Assembly: GCA_023383705.1 (NCBI GenBank)
Contig: JAHDYM010000002.1
Span: 38,969 to 84,395 of the forward strand
DNA length: 45,427 nt
Reading direction: 5' to 3'
Origin: Gammaproteobacteria bacterium
GTDB lineage: Bacteria; Pseudomonadota; Gammaproteobacteria; Steroidobacterales; GCA-2729495
Numbering within the stretch: the first letter of the stretch is position 1; every line of letters begins with the position of its first letter. The translations under genes were made by a program, and so were the position numbers. This document shows, one piece after another, positions 8,107-17,442 of this stretch. A model generated the notes under the pieces. The model was not told where the DNA came from, did no database searches, and saw nothing but the letters and a program-made list of their open reading frames with translations.

Positions 8107-9672
8107 ATGAAGCACGCAGCAGTTGATGCCGTCATCGTCGGTGCGGGGGCCGCCGGCAGCGTTTACGCAGCCGAACTTGCGCGGGCCGGCAAGCGTGTGA
8201 CCGTGCTCGAGGCCGGACCTGCCTGGACGCTGGATGACCTGGTCAGTTCCCAGATCTGGGCGCGCCGGCTGAAGTGGCGTGGCGCGCCGGTCGCCGCGAC
8301 GGGTGAGCACCCGGCCGGCAACAATTTCGTCACCGGTTCGGGATTCGGTGGCGCGGCGCTGCACCACTACGGTACCTGGCCGCGCTTTTCGCCGGAGAAC
8401 TTCGAAGTGCGGCGCCGGTTTGGCAGGGGACTGGACTGGCCGATCAGCTATGACGACCTGCGTCCGTGGTATGACCGCATCCAGGCGGAAATGGGCATCT
8501 CGGGCGATGCCAGGGCCGAAATCTGGCGCGGTCCCGGTGATCCCTATCCGATGCCGGGCGTGCCGCGCTTCGGGCAGGGCGAAGCGCTGGCCCGCGGGTT
8601 TGCGAGGCTCGGGAAGCCGGTTGCACCCTTGCCGGTGATCGTCAACTCGGTGCCCTATCGCGGCCGTCCGGCCTGCCAGTGGGATGGCTGGTGCGATGCC
8701 GGTTGCCCGACGGGTGCGCTCGCCAACCCGCTCGTCACCTGGCTGAAGGCGGCGCGTGAAGCCGGTGCGGAATTCCGCGCAGACTGCGAGGTGAAACGGG
8801 TCATGACCGACCAGCGCGGCCGTGCGACCGGGGTGGAGTATTTCCATCAGGGCGATCGGCACGAGCAGCCTGCCGACGTGGTGATCCTTGCAGCCTCCAC
8901 CATCGGCAATCCGCGCATCCTGCTCAATTCGGTTTCCGCTGCGCATCCGGCCGGGCTTGCCAACAGCAGCGGCCTGGTCGGCCGCTACCTGATGGCGGAG
9001 TTCATCGTGCAGGGCTTCGGGCTGTTCAGCGAACAGACCCAGCCCTGGCTCGGCATCAGCGCCGGACAGCTCACCTATCGCGAAGGCTACGTCAGCGCGA
9101 CGCGGCCAGCCGCCTTTGGCGGCTATCAGTGGCAACTGGCGCCGTCGATGAAGCCCAACGACCTGCTCGGCATTGCCCTGAGCAAACCGCAGCTGTTCGG
9201 TGCGGAGTTGCAGCGCTTCCTCGAAACCGCCAGCCAGCACATGGGCATGATGATCGGCTTTGGCAGCGGTGTTCCCGGGCGCGACAATCGCGTCGAGCTG
9301 GATGAGCGCCGGGATCGCGAGGGTTATCGCCTGGCCCGCACGGTCCATCGCTATTCGCCGGAGCTGCTGGCCTTGTGGAAGCACATGCAGGATGAGGCAC
9401 GTGCCGTTTTCAGTGCGGCGGGTGCCCGCGAGTACTGGACCTCGTCGGGAATGCCGACCGGGCATATCGTCGGCGGCACGATCATGGGAGCGGAGGCACG
9501 GGATTCGGTGTGCGACAGCTTCGGGCGCACCCACGATGTGCGCAACCTGTACCTGGCCGGTGCGGGCCTCTTTCCCTGCAGTGCCGGCGTGAGCCCGACG
9601 TTCACGATCCACGCCGTCAGCCTCCGCTCCGCGACGCAACTCGTCGCGCGCTGGAATGACGACGCGCGCTGA
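8107..9672 (+). CDS. GMC-family FAD oxidoreductase with C-x5-C-x3-C Fe-S motif
   Basis: Flavoprotein (alpha) subunit of a likely periplasmic sugar or polyol dehydrogenase, 521 residues. It opens with the FAD-binding fingerprint VIVGAGAAGSVYAAELARAG, then has GSGFGGAALHHYGTWPR. At residues 190-200 it has CQWDGWCDAGC, cysteines spaced C-x5-C-x3-C, the same spacing as the 3Fe-4S ligands I recall for Burkholderia FAD glucose dehydrogenase. Near the end are TGHIVGGTIMG and SAGVSPTFTIHAVSLR, the GMC catalytic-His region. There is no signal peptide, so it probably rides on the Tat signal of the divergent small subunit. The third partner of known complexes, a multihaem cytochrome c, is not nearby. 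Substrate unknown; glucose or gluconate is suggested only by the adjacent gnd-zwf-pgl. Confidence 0.9.
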   Translation: MKHAAVDAVIVGAGAAGSVYAAELARAGKRVTVLEAGPAWTLDDLVSSQIWARRLKWRGAPVAATGEHPAGNNFVTGSGFGGAALHHYGTWPRFSPENFEVRRRFGRGLDWPISYDDLRPWYDRIQAEMGISGDARAEIWRGPGDPYPMPGVPRFGQGEALARGFARLGKPVAPLPVIVNSVPYRGRPACQWDGWCDAGCPTGALANPLVTWLKAAREAGAEFRADCEVKRVMTDQRGRATGVEYFHQGDRHEQPADVVILAASTIGNPRILLNSVSAAHPAGLANSSGLVGRYLMAEFIVQGFGLFSEQTQPWLGISAGQLTYREGYVSATRPAAFGGYQWQLAPSMKPNDLLGIALSKPQLFGAELQRFLETASQHMGMMIGFGSGVPGRDNRVELDERRDREGYRLARTVHRYSPELLALWKHMQDEARAVFSAAGAREYWTSSGMPTGHIVGGTIMGAEARDSVCDSFGRTHDVRNLYLAGAGLFPCSAGVSPTFTIHAVSLRSATQLVARWNDDAR

Positions 9673-9706
9673 GCAGGCCTGTGAAGATCAGCGGGACTCG
9701 CGCCGG

Positions 9707-9871
9707 TCAGTGGCCCGTCGTTTGCTTGCGATTGCGGCGGCGGCGCAAGAGCTCGGCAAGTACCGGCACGAAGGGCAGCAGTGCGCCGAAAAGCACCACC
9801 GTCCAGTGTATGTAGATGCCGGTCAGTACCAGGAACAGGCCGAGAGCGATCAGCCAGAACCAGCCAGCCAC
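9707..9871 (-). CDS. Small two-helix membrane protein, unknown function
   Basis: Predicted 54-residue protein with two hydrophobic stretches, GWFWLIALGLFLVLTGIYI and WTVVLFGALLPFVPVLAEL, followed by a basic cytoplasmic tail LRRRRNRKQ. I placed the start at GTG 9871, just before the first helix; the frame extends to ATG 9985 but the extra part is Arg/Pro-rich and looks non-coding. I do not recognise a family. It converges on the GMC gene with 34 bases between stops. Clean hydrophobic segments plus a positive tail argue for a real gene, but size and start are uncertain. Confidence 0.5.
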   Translation of the reverse strand: MAGWFWLIALGLFLVLTGIYIHWTVVLFGALLPFVPVLAELLRRRRNRKQTTGH

Positions 9872-10047
9872 GGCACTAGGTCCGCCACAAAAGAGGGAAA
9901 GAACCGGCCCCGGTGACGTGGGGCGAAACCGGGACCGGGCGGGGCGGAAACACGGCCTGGAGGCGCCGTGCCGCTCCTGCAGCAATTCCCGTATATACCC
10001 TTATGTCAAGCATTGCTTCACCCAAAAGGATGATTTTCATATGGATT

Positions 10048-10074
10048 CGACGAGGTCAGTCCTTTACCTCGTCG
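10048..10074 (-). terminator. Inverted repeat over the DUF6524-like stop codon
   Basis: Perfect nine-base arms, CGACGAGGT at 10048-10056 and ACCTCGTCG at 10066-10074, with a nine-base loop that contains the stop codon of the gene ending at 10056. There is no T-run after it on the minus strand, so it is at best a weak terminator or an mRNA 3'-end stabiliser. Confidence 0.35.
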
Positions 10075-10511
10075 ACGGTGGCCTGACCTGACAGGCGGCG
10101 GCGTATATGCGCCCAGGACACACCGATGGTCAGTACCACCGATACCCCGATCAGCACGATCCAGGTGATGGTTGAGGCCGAGCCGCTCTCGACCACGTGA
10201 TAGAAGAACAGCATCCACACCAGTACGCCGAACAGGGCCGCCACCAGCACGATGCCCAGCAAGCCGAGCGACTGCGTCGTGGCATGCACGAACACCACCC
10301 AGCCGATCAGCAGGCAGATCCCGGCCAGGAAGTGCAGGGGGCCGAGGCTGCTGGACAGGAACGCGTCCTTTGCCCAGTGCAGGAAGGAAAAGCCGGCGGG
10401 GTTATAGGTCAGCAACACGATGAGCAGGGCAAACAATAACCGCAGCAGGAAGCTGCCAAAACCGAATCCAGGTTCACCGCGGTTGCCGGCACTGATCGGA
10501 TCGGTAGCCAT
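10056..10511 (-). CDS. DUF6524-like four-helix membrane protein
   Basis: 151-residue inner-membrane protein with four hydrophobic segments: FLLRLLFALLIVLLTYNPAG, LHFLAGICLLIGWVVFVHA, LGLLGIVLVAALFGVLVWML and TITWIVLIGVSVVLTIGVS, then a short basic and acidic tail. The opening, a hydrophobic helix ending in TYNPAGFSFLHW, resembles a family of uncharacterised proteobacterial proteins I associate with DUF6524. Function unknown. ATG at 10511 is preferred over the upstream frame, which overlaps the divergent gene at 10589. Confidence 0.7.
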   Translation of the reverse strand: MATDPISAGNRGEPGFGFGSFLLRLLFALLIVLLTYNPAGFSFLHWAKDAFLSSSLGPLHFLAGICLLIGWVVFVHATTQSLGLLGIVLVAALFGVLVWMLFFYHVVESGSASTITWIVLIGVSVVLTIGVSWAHIRRRLSGQATVDEVKD

Positions 10512-10588
10512 CGAGGGTCTCCCGGCGACTGGAACGCAGCCGAAATTGTAGCCTGAACCATTCCGGTCGTATCGGCTAAGCTCTGCAC

Positions 10589-10897
10589 ATGGACACTGAA
10601 CTGCGTTGCTGGCGTTGCGGGGCATCCCTGGCGGCCCTGTCGCTGCCACTCGGCCGGACCGAGGAATGCGCCGCCTGCCGCAGTCCGCTGCATGTCTGCC
10701 GCCTGTGCCGGTTTTTCGACTGCTCGCGGCCGAAGCAATGTCGCGAAGACGATGCCGAGGAGGTGCGGGAGAAGGAGCGGCCCAACTTCTGCGACTACTT
10801 CAAGCCGCACGCGGGCGCCTTCGATGCGCAGCGGGCATCGGCAGAGCAGGCTGCGATGGATGCCGCCGCCGCACTGTTCGGGCCAAAGCAAGGCTGA
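10589..10897 (+). CDS. Cys-rich zinc-ribbon-like small protein
   Basis: 102-residue cytoplasmic protein with nine cysteines, most as CxxC pairs: C7/C10, C27/C30, C37/C40, plus C45, C51 and C68. The middle part reads HVCRLCRFFDCSRPKQC and the end FCDYFKP before an Ala-rich tail. The pairs suggest one or two zinc-ribbon knuckles; an Fe-S site is less likely but possible. I know similar uncharacterised proteins in gammaproteobacteria and no function for them. ATG at 10589 is divergent from the membrane protein ending at 10511. The stop is 25 bases before the YihY start, so the two may be co-transcribed. Confidence 0.75.
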   Translation: MDTELRCWRCGASLAALSLPLGRTEECAACRSPLHVCRLCRFFDCSRPKQCREDDAEEVREKERPNFCDYFKPHAGAFDAQRASAEQAAMDAAAALFGPKQG

Positions 10898-10922
10898 TGT
10901 TGCGGTTTCGCGCGATAACGGC

Positions 10923-12245
10923 ATGAAGACGCTGGCTGAATCCATCGACCAGGCGCTCTGGCGCCGTGACCTGTCTGGCCGGCCCTTGCCCGAGCGGCTG
11001 GCCTGGACTGCCGCACGCTACGTGCGTGCCCTGTCGCGCGATCTGCTCGGTGGCCAGCTGACCTTGCGTGCGATGGGTCTCGTCTACACGACACTGCTCT
11101 CGACCGTGCCCTTGCTGGCCCTCAGCTTCTCGGTGATCAAGATATTCGGCGTGCACAACCGCCTGCAGCCGCAGCTCTATCGCCTGCTGGAACCCCTGGG
11201 GCCCAGGGGTGCGGAGATCACCGACCGGGTGATCAGGGCGATCGACAACCTGGAAGGCGGAGTGCTGGGTACCGTATCGCTGGTGTTCCTGATTTACACC
11301 GCCATTGCGATGGTCGAGAAGGTCGAGTCCACCTTCAATTACGTCTGGCACGTGGCGCGTCCGCGGAGTCTTGCGCAGCGTATCAGCGAATACCTCAGCG
11401 TATTGCTGATAGGTCCGGTCGTGATGACCTTTGCCCTGGGGCTGCTCGCATCCATCGGCACGCATTCGATCGTGCTGGCGCTGAAGGCCATCGAGCCATT
11501 CGGTTCAGCGATCGTGGTGCTTGGGCAGGTGCTGCCTTACCTGCTGGTCGTCGCCGTGTTCACGTTTCTCTACAAGTTCCTGCCAAACTCCGCGGTACGT
11601 TTCGGCGCCGCACTGACCGGCGGCGTGGTCGCCGGAATCATGTGGGTTTTCGTGGGCTCGGTGTTTGCGTCGCTGGTCGCCCTGTCCTCGACCCAGCAGG
11701 CGATCTACAGCAGCTTTGCAGTGGCGATATCGGCGCTGATCTGGCTCTACCTGAGCTGGCTGATTCTGCTCGTCGGTGCGCAGCTGGCTTTCTACATTCA
11801 GCATCCGGTCTTCCTGCGCCTCGGCCAGCACCAGCCGGAGCTCGCCAACGAACTCCGCGAACGCATCGCGCTGAACCTCATGTACCTGGTCGGCAAAGCC
11901 TTCAGGACCGGCGATACCGGCTGCACGATGGAGCGGATCTCGGCTGCGATGGGGGTGCCGGGCCTCGCGCTTGCGCCGGTCCTGTCTGCACTGGAAACGG
12001 CCGGCCTGGTCCGCGCCAATGACCGGGCGGGATTGATGCCGGCGCGGGAAATGTCGCGGATCACGCTCGCCGAGGTGCTGGCAGCCGTCCGTGCCGGTGG
12101 CGATACGGGTGCGCTGCAGGCGCCGGTCTGGGCGGCACCCGTAGACCGCATGGCAGCGGAAGTGCAGGCTGCAATCAACAAACTGACAGCCACGACGACC
12201 TTGAGTGCGTTCCTGGACCAGGAGGACCCGTCAATTGCAAAGTGA
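10923..12245 (+). CDS. YihY/BrkB family (UPF0761) inner-membrane protein
   Basis: 440-residue protein with six predicted membrane helices in the first 300 residues and a soluble C-terminal extension. Family marks: LTLRAMGLVYTTLLSTVPLL, the GVLGTVSLVFLIYTAIAMV segment, ESTFNYVWHVARPRSLAQR and LLVGAQLAFYIQHP. It was once called ribonuclease BN, which is now considered wrong; the true role is not established. The C-terminal 130 residues look like a winged-helix-type segment (TGCTMERISAAMGVPGLALAPVLSALE). ATG at 10923 gives the expected N-terminus. The next gene begins within or just after its stop. Confidence 0.87.
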   Translation: MKTLAESIDQALWRRDLSGRPLPERLAWTAARYVRALSRDLLGGQLTLRAMGLVYTTLLSTVPLLALSFSVIKIFGVHNRLQPQLYRLLEPLGPRGAEITDRVIRAIDNLEGGVLGTVSLVFLIYTAIAMVEKVESTFNYVWHVARPRSLAQRISEYLSVLLIGPVVMTFALGLLASIGTHSIVLALKAIEPFGSAIVVLGQVLPYLLVVAVFTFLYKFLPNSAVRFGAALTGGVVAGIMWVFVGSVFASLVALSSTQQAIYSSFAVAISALIWLYLSWLILLVGAQLAFYIQHPVFLRLGQHQPELANELRERIALNLMYLVGKAFRTGDTGCTMERISAAMGVPGLALAPVLSALETAGLVRANDRAGLMPAREMSRITLAEVLAAVRAGGDTGALQAPVWAAPVDRMAAEVQAAINKLTATTTLSAFLDQEDPSIAK

Positions 12246-12258
12246 TTCTGCCCGGCAG

Positions 12259-13914
12259 ATGTTCACGCCAAAAATGCTGAGCGTCCTGCGTGAAGGTTAT
12301 GACCTCGGCAAACTCCGGTGTGATGCCGTTGCCGGGCTCACGGTTGCCATCGTTGCCCTGCCACTGGCGATGGCGCTCGGTATCGCCAGTGGCGCATCAC
12401 CCGAGAAGGGTCTGATCACGGCGGTGATCGCCGGATTTCTGATCTCTGCCCTGGGTGGCTCACGCGTGCAGATCGGCGGACCCACCGGCGCCTTCGTCGT
12501 GGTGATCTTCAATGTCATCGGCCAGCATGGTTATGACGGGTTGCTGCTTGCGACCCTGCTGGCCGGGCTCATACTCGTCGTGGCGGGCTACGCGAAGCTG
12601 GGCCAGGTCATCAAGTTCATTCCCCATCCGGTGATCACCGGTTTCACGGCCGGTATCGCCGTGATCATCGCCTCGAGCCAGGTAAAGGATTTTCTGGGCC
12701 TCCGGGCCGGCAAGGTGCCGGCGGATTTTGTTCTGCAATGGGGTGCCTACTGGCAGGCAATTGACAGCATCAACTGGGCGACACTTGCCATCGGTGCGGC
12801 GTCGCTGGCGGTGATCATCCTGCTGCGCCGTTTTGCTCCCCGCGCGCCCGGATTTCTGGTTGCCGTGGTGCTTGCTTCGGTCGTCGTGGCCCTGCTGGGT
12901 CTGCCGGTGGAGACCATCGGCTCCCGTTTTCCAGACATCCAGGGTGGGCTGCCGATGCCCGGCCTGCCTGAACTCTCGCTTGCGAAAATCAGGGAGGTGC
13001 TGCCATCGGCCTTCACGATCGCCTTTCTGGCCGGCATCGAAGCGTTGCTCTCCGCTGTCGTTGCAGATGGCATGACCGGCACGCGCCACCGGTCGAACCA
13101 GGAACTCGTGGGGCAGGGCGTGGCCAATGTCGCGTCTGCGCTGTTTGGCGGCTTGCCGGCGACCGGGGCGATTGCGCGCACGGCAACCAACGTCAAGGCG
13201 GGCGGGCTCACGCCGGTTGCCGGCATGCTGCACGCGGCATTTGTGCTGCTGTTCATGCTGTTTGCCACCGATCTGATGGCCTGGGTGCCGATGGCGGCAC
13301 TGGCGGCGATCCTGTTCGTGGTGGCCTGGGGGATGAGTGAACACGAGCGCTTCATGGCCCTGATGAGGATGCCCAACGGCGATCGCGCGGTTCTGTTGCT
13401 GACCTTCGCGCTGACGGTGTTCGTCGACCTGACCGTGGCCATCGGGGTGGGCGTCACGATTGCATCGCTGCTGTTCATGATGCGCATGAGCGAGTCGGTG
13501 CAGATCCAGGACATCCGGAAAGCGGTTCCTGACGCCGAGTTCGACGCTGATGACCTGCAGCAGCGCGATTCGTTGCCGGATGGCGTCGAGGTGTTCCGCA
13601 TCAACGGTCCGTTTTTCTTCGGGGTGGCCAGCGATCTGCTCGATACCCTGCGTCGCGTTGGCCAACCGCCGCGCGTGATCATCCTGCGCATGCGACTGGT
13701 GCCGCTGCTGGATGCGAGTGGCGTGCGGGCGCTCGGGGACTTTGTCCGCCAGGCCAGCGCCGGGGGTACCAGGGTCATCCTCTCCGGTGTACAAACGCAG
13801 CCGGCGGAGATGCTGCGTCGGGCATATCTGGGCGCTGACAGCGGCAAGGTGCTGCATGCGCCCGACTATGCGGCGGCGCTGCAGCTCGCGCGGGACATGT
13901 CCGGCGGCGAATGA
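12259..13914 (+). CDS. SulP family anion transporter with C-terminal STAS domain
   Basis: 551-residue inner-membrane carrier for sulfate, bicarbonate or another small anion. The SulP core is clear: DAVAGLTVAIVALPLAMALG, VQIGGPTGAFVVVI, HPVITGFTAGIAV, LLSAVVADGMTGTRHRSN and GLPATGAIARTATNVKAGG. About twelve helices precede a STAS domain (roughly residues 435-545) with FRINGPFFFGVASDLLDTL and LRMRLVPLLDASGVRAL. The start is ambiguous: TTG at 12235 overlaps the YihY stop, while ATG at 12259 matches the family better and is used here. Substrate cannot be assigned. No carbonic anhydrase is fused or adjacent. Confidence 0.9.
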   Translation: MFTPKMLSVLREGYDLGKLRCDAVAGLTVAIVALPLAMALGIASGASPEKGLITAVIAGFLISALGGSRVQIGGPTGAFVVVIFNVIGQHGYDGLLLATLLAGLILVVAGYAKLGQVIKFIPHPVITGFTAGIAVIIASSQVKDFLGLRAGKVPADFVLQWGAYWQAIDSINWATLAIGAASLAVIILLRRFAPRAPGFLVAVVLASVVVALLGLPVETIGSRFPDIQGGLPMPGLPELSLAKIREVLPSAFTIAFLAGIEALLSAVVADGMTGTRHRSNQELVGQGVANVASALFGGLPATGAIARTATNVKAGGLTPVAGMLHAAFVLLFMLFATDLMAWVPMAALAAILFVVAWGMSEHERFMALMRMPNGDRAVLLLTFALTVFVDLTVAIGVGVTIASLLFMMRMSESVQIQDIRKAVPDAEFDADDLQQRDSLPDGVEVFRINGPFFFGVASDLLDTLRRVGQPPRVIILRMRLVPLLDASGVRALGDFVRQASAGGTRVILSGVQTQPAEMLRRAYLGADSGKVLHAPDYAAALQLARDMSGGE

Positions 13915-13917
13915 GCG

Positions 13918-14970
13918 TCAGCGCATGTGCAGTTCGAGGACGTCCTTGTCGGCGAGCTGGTGCTCCGGTCCGACCTGCTGGCCGGCAAACACCTCGGTGC
14001 CCCAGATCTTGGCGTAACGCAGGCTGGCGGCGATGTCCTTGTGCACGAGACGGGCGACGTCCAGCACGGTCTGTCCACGTCGCAGCGTGAAGGGGCGATC
14101 CATCTCGGGCTGCTTGCCCGGCATCTTGGTGTAGACGCGGACGATCTGCAGGGCCTTGAACAGAAGCGGCCCCACCGCTTCGCAACCGGCGCCGGTCTGT
14201 GCCGAGACGCTGAGGGCGGGAAAGTCCAGCTCCAGCAGTTCCGCCAGCACTTGCAGCTCCCCCTCGGGGTCCTCGACCAGGTCCGACTTGTTGCCGACCA
14301 GCAGGGCGGGCAATTCAATGCGGAAGGGGTCTTCGATGATCTCTTCACCCGCTTCGTCGAAGCTGGGTTCCGGTACCGGTTTGGGACCACGCAGTCCCGG
14401 CCAGTAGCCGTGCAAAAAGATTTTCTTGTCCGCCAGTTGCCGGATGATGGCCTGCAGGTGTTCCGCACAGGCCGGATCGCCGAGGTCCACGACCAGCAGC
14501 ACACCGTCGGCCGGCTGCAGGGAGTTGCCCATCCAGCCCTCGATGTAGTTGCTGGAGATGGGCGGCAGGTCGACGAGCTGGAACCAGACGTCCTCGAAAC
14601 CGAGCATGCCGGGCATCGGCAGCTTGGTCGTGAACGGGTAGGGGCCGATATCGGCGCGTGATCCGGTGAGCCTTGCGTGCAGTGCCGATTTGCCGGCGTT
14701 CGGCGCACCCAGCAGGGACAGTTGTGCCGCACCCTCGCGCCGGATCGTGTGCACCGGGCCTTTCTTCTTGCCGCCCTGCTTGCCGGAGCCGAGCTCCTCG
14801 GTGAGCTCCTTGATCCAGCGCTTGATGTCGCCCTGCAGGTGGTCGGTGCCCTTGTGCTTCGGGATGGTGCGCAGCATCTCCTTGAGATGCTCCAGGCGCT
14901 CGGCAGGCTCCCTGGCGGCGCGATAGGCTTCTTCGGCCTTGCGGTATACGGGGGTCAGATTGGCGGGCAT
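13918..14970 (-). CDS. DRG/Obg-like GTPase with C-terminal TGS domain
   Basis: 350-residue predicted ribosome- or RNA-associated GTPase. After a basic helical N-terminus (about 1-75) comes the G domain: P-loop LGAPNAGKSALHARL near residue 87, G2/switch PFTTKLPMPGMLGFEDVWF, G3 LVDLPP in place of the usual DxPG, and G4 NKSD near 226. The last about 75 residues are a TGS domain (FTLRRGQTVLDVARLVHKDI). This order matches the DRG subgroup, better known from archaea and eukaryotes. It is distinct from ObgE, which has a glycine-rich N-domain, and from YchF. It converges on SulP with three bases between the stops. Partner and function unknown. Confidence 0.85.
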   Translation of the reverse strand: MPANLTPVYRKAEEAYRAAREPAERLEHLKEMLRTIPKHKGTDHLQGDIKRWIKELTEELGSGKQGGKKKGPVHTIRREGAAQLSLLGAPNAGKSALHARLTGSRADIGPYPFTTKLPMPGMLGFEDVWFQLVDLPPISSNYIEGWMGNSLQPADGVLLVVDLGDPACAEHLQAIIRQLADKKIFLHGYWPGLRGPKPVPEPSFDEAGEEIIEDPFRIELPALLVGNKSDLVEDPEGELQVLAELLELDFPALSVSAQTGAGCEAVGPLLFKALQIVRVYTKMPGKQPEMDRPFTLRRGQTVLDVARLVHKDIAASLRYAKIWGTEVFAGQQVGPEHQLADKDVLELHMR

Positions 14971-15040
14971 GAGGTCCGGACTGGCAAAGTGATGAGGCCG
15001 CGCAGTTTAGCGCGTTGGCGGCCTCGACAGGCCGTGAATC

Positions 15041-17395
15041 CTACTGCAACGCCACTGCCAGGGCGTCGTCCACCGTTTCGAGCCAGATGAATTCGAGCTG
15101 CTGGCGGGCACTTTCGGGGATGTCTTCCAGGTCCTTGCGGTTGCGGGCCGGCAGCAGCACGGTGTGAATGCCCGCGCGCAACGCCGCCAGGGTCTTTTCC
15201 TTGATGCCGCCAACCGGCAGCACCAGGCCGCGCAGGCTGATTTCGCCGGTCATCGCGACGTCGCTGCGCACCTTGCGGCCGGTCAGCAGCGAGGCGATCG
15301 CCATGAACAGGGCGACGCCGGCACTCGGGCCGTCCTTCGGGATCGCACCTGCCGGCAGATGCACGTGCAGGTCGCGTTTCTCGAAGTCGAACGAGCCGAG
15401 CCCCAGCGTTTCGGCGCGGGTCTTCACCAGGCTGAAAGCTGCCTGTGCGCTTTCCTTCATCACGTCGCCGAGCTGCCCGGTGAGGATCAGCTGGCCCTTG
15501 CCCGGCATGCTGGTGGCCTCGATGAACAGGATGTCGCCGCCGACCGGTGTCCACGCAAGCCCGGTCGCCACACCCGAGGTGCTGGTGCGCAGGGCCACTT
15601 CGGACTCGTACTTGCGCGCACCAAGGATCTCGTTGACGGCAGCGGCATCGACCTTCACCTCCGTTGCACTTCCCTCCGAGATCCGGACGGCGATATTGCG
15701 CAGCACGGCACCGATCTGCCGCTCGAGGTGCCGCACTCCGGCCTCGCGCGTGTAGTTAGCGACGATTTCAGCCAGGGCGTCATCGCCCAGGCAAACCTGG
15801 GTGGCGCTGAGCCCGTTGGCCCGCAGCTGCCGGTCGACGAGATAACGCCGGCCGATCTCCAGCTTCTCTTCCTGCGTGTAACCGGGCAGCTCGATGATCT
15901 CCATGCGGTCGCGCAGTGGGCCGGGGATCGTCTCGAGGACATTGGCGGTGGCGACGAAGAACACCTTCGACAGGTCGAAGGGTACGGCGAGGTAGTTGTC
16001 GCGGAAGCTGCCGTTCTGCTCCGGGTCGAGCACCTCGAGCAGGGCGGACGAGGGGTCGCCCTGGAAGCCGGCACCGAGCTTGTCCATCTCGTCGAGCATG
16101 AAAACCGGATTGCGTGTGCCGGCCTTGCGGATCTGCTGGATCACATTGCCCGGCAGCGCACCGATATAGGTGCGGCGGTGACCGCGAATCTCGGCCTCGT
16201 CGTGCACGCCGCCGAGTGAGGCGCGCACGAACTTCAGCCCGAGAGCTTTCGCGATGCTCTGGCCCAGCGAAGTCTTGCCGACGCCCGGCGGACCGACAAA
16301 ACACAGGATCGGCGAGCGTCCCTCGGGGTTGAGCTTGCGTACCGCGAGGTATTCGAGGATGCGCTGCTTGACCTTGCCGAGTCCGAAGTGGTCTTCATCC
16401 AGAACCTGGCGTGCACGGGCAATATCGATCGCTTCCGTGTCGAGCTTAGACCACGGCAGTGCGACCAGCCAGTCGAGGTAGGTCCGCACCATGGAATTTT
16501 CGCCCGAAGCCTCGGGCATGCGCTCGAGGCGCCTCAGTTCCTTGCGAGCCTGGGTTTCCGCCTCCTCGGGCATGCCGGCCTTGTCGATGGCTTCGCGCAA
16601 GGCGTCGAACTCGCCGGCTTCTCCGCTGTCGCCCAGTTCCTTCTGGATGGTGCGCAACTGCTCGCGCAGGTAGAACTCGCGTTGATGGCCCTCGAGTTTG
16701 TCCTTGGTCTGTTCGTCGACCTGGCGCGAGAGCTTCAGCACTTCAAGCTGGTGACTCAACAGGTCGAGCACACGATCCATGCGGGCCTGCACATCGAAGG
16801 TCTCAAGTATCTCCTGCTTCTGCTCCGGCTTGATGTCGAGGTGTCCGGCCACCAGGTCGGCAAGCTGGCCGGGATCGGAGATGCCCTGGATGAATGCGCC
16901 GAGCTCCGGTATCGCCTGCGGCAGCAAGGCGATCGCCTCGAGGGCCCGTTCGCGCAGGATCAGCATGCGTGCCTCCAGCGCGGTGGAGTCGGTGCGCTGC
17001 TCCGTCACCGCATCGAACCGGGCGGCGAGGAAGGGCAGGCCATGCAGGTAGTCGAGGGTGCGAAAGCGTTCCTCGCCCTGGCAGACCACGTGCTGTGTGC
17101 CATCCCGCGCCGTGAAGTAACGGATGACGCGTGCGACGGTGCCGACCGGGTGCAGGTCATCCGCCCCGGGTTCATCGACGGTGGGGTCGCGCTGCAGGGC
17201 CAGGCCGATCGGTCGCCCGCTGGCAGCAGCCTCTTCGGCAGCGGCAAGCGATACGCGGCGCCCGATCGTCAGCGGAATGACCGCGCCGGGAAACACCACC
17301 GTGTTGCGTATCGGCAGGATGATAAGCACGTCATCCGGCACGACCGTCCTGGTGCCGGTGGTTGCACCCTCGCCTGGATTGTCAGTGTTCGCCAT
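15041..17395 (-). CDS. lon: ATP-dependent protease Lon
   Basis: Cytoplasmic AAA+ serine protease that degrades misfolded and regulatory proteins. The 784-residue chain has the N-terminal substrate domain ([20 protein letters not shown]), coiled coil, Walker [10 protein letters not shown] near residue 366, Walker [11 protein letters not shown], and the C-terminal protease domain with catalytic serine in [12 protein letters not shown] (about 690) and lysine in PVGGIKEK (about 733). Start ATG 17395 gives [10 protein letters not shown], with GGGAG upstream. In-frame ATGs at 17425 and 17467 exist, but 17467 lies upstream of the transcription start implied by the sigma-32-like promoter at 17443-17469. 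Transcribed toward the TGS GTPase (70-base gap). Confidence 0.96.
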   Translation of the reverse strand: MANTDNPGEGATTGTRTVVPDDVLIILPIRNTVVFPGAVIPLTIGRRVSLAAAEEAAASGRPIGLALQRDPTVDEPGADDLHPVGTVARVIRYFTARDGTQHVVCQGEERFRTLDYLHGLPFLAARFDAVTEQRTDSTALEARMLILRERALEAIALLPQAIPELGAFIQGISDPGQLADLVAGHLDIKPEQKQEILETFDVQARMDRVLDLLSHQLEVLKLSRQVDEQTKDKLEGHQREFYLREQLRTIQKELGDSGEAGEFDALREAIDKAGMPEEAETQARKELRRLERMPEASGENSMVRTYLDWLVALPWSKLDTEAIDIARARQVLDEDHFGLGKVKQRILEYLAVRKLNPEGRSPILCFVGPPGVGKTSLGQSIAKALGLKFVRASLGGVHDEAEIRGHRRTYIGALPGNVIQQIRKAGTRNPVFMLDEMDKLGAGFQGDPSSALLEVLDPEQNGSFRDNYLAVPFDLSKVFFVATANVLETIPGPLRDRMEIIELPGYTQEEKLEIGRRYLVDRQLRANGLSATQVCLGDDALAEIVANYTREAGVRHLERQIGAVLRNIAVRISEGSATEVKVDAAAVNEILGARKYESEVALRTSTSGVATGLAWTPVGGDILFIEATSMPGKGQLILTGQLGDVMKESAQAAFSLVKTRAETLGLGSFDFEKRDLHVHLPAGAIPKDGPSAGVALFMAIASLLTGRKVRSDVAMTGEISLRGLVLPVGGIKEKTLAALRAGIHTVLLPARNRKDLEDIPESARQQLEFIWLETVDDALAVALQ

Positions 17396-17442
17396 GTGTA
17401 TGTCTGCTCCCGTCCTGTCGTGCATGAGTCCCTTGCAGCGAG

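Noticed and set aside
8092-9639. 515-codon open frame antisense to the GMC gene
   Set aside because: High G+C third positions keep antisense frames open. The plus-strand product has clear GMC motifs, while this frame gives Arg/Gly/Ala/His-rich sequence with no family features.
10692-10922. N-terminal extension of the YihY protein
   Set aside because: The extension is another frame of the Cys-rich gene and has no similarity to the family; ATG 10923 fits.
12460-13857. 465-codon open frame antisense to the SulP transporter
   Set aside because: His/Gln/Arg-rich low-complexity product, typical of antisense frames in GC-rich genes.
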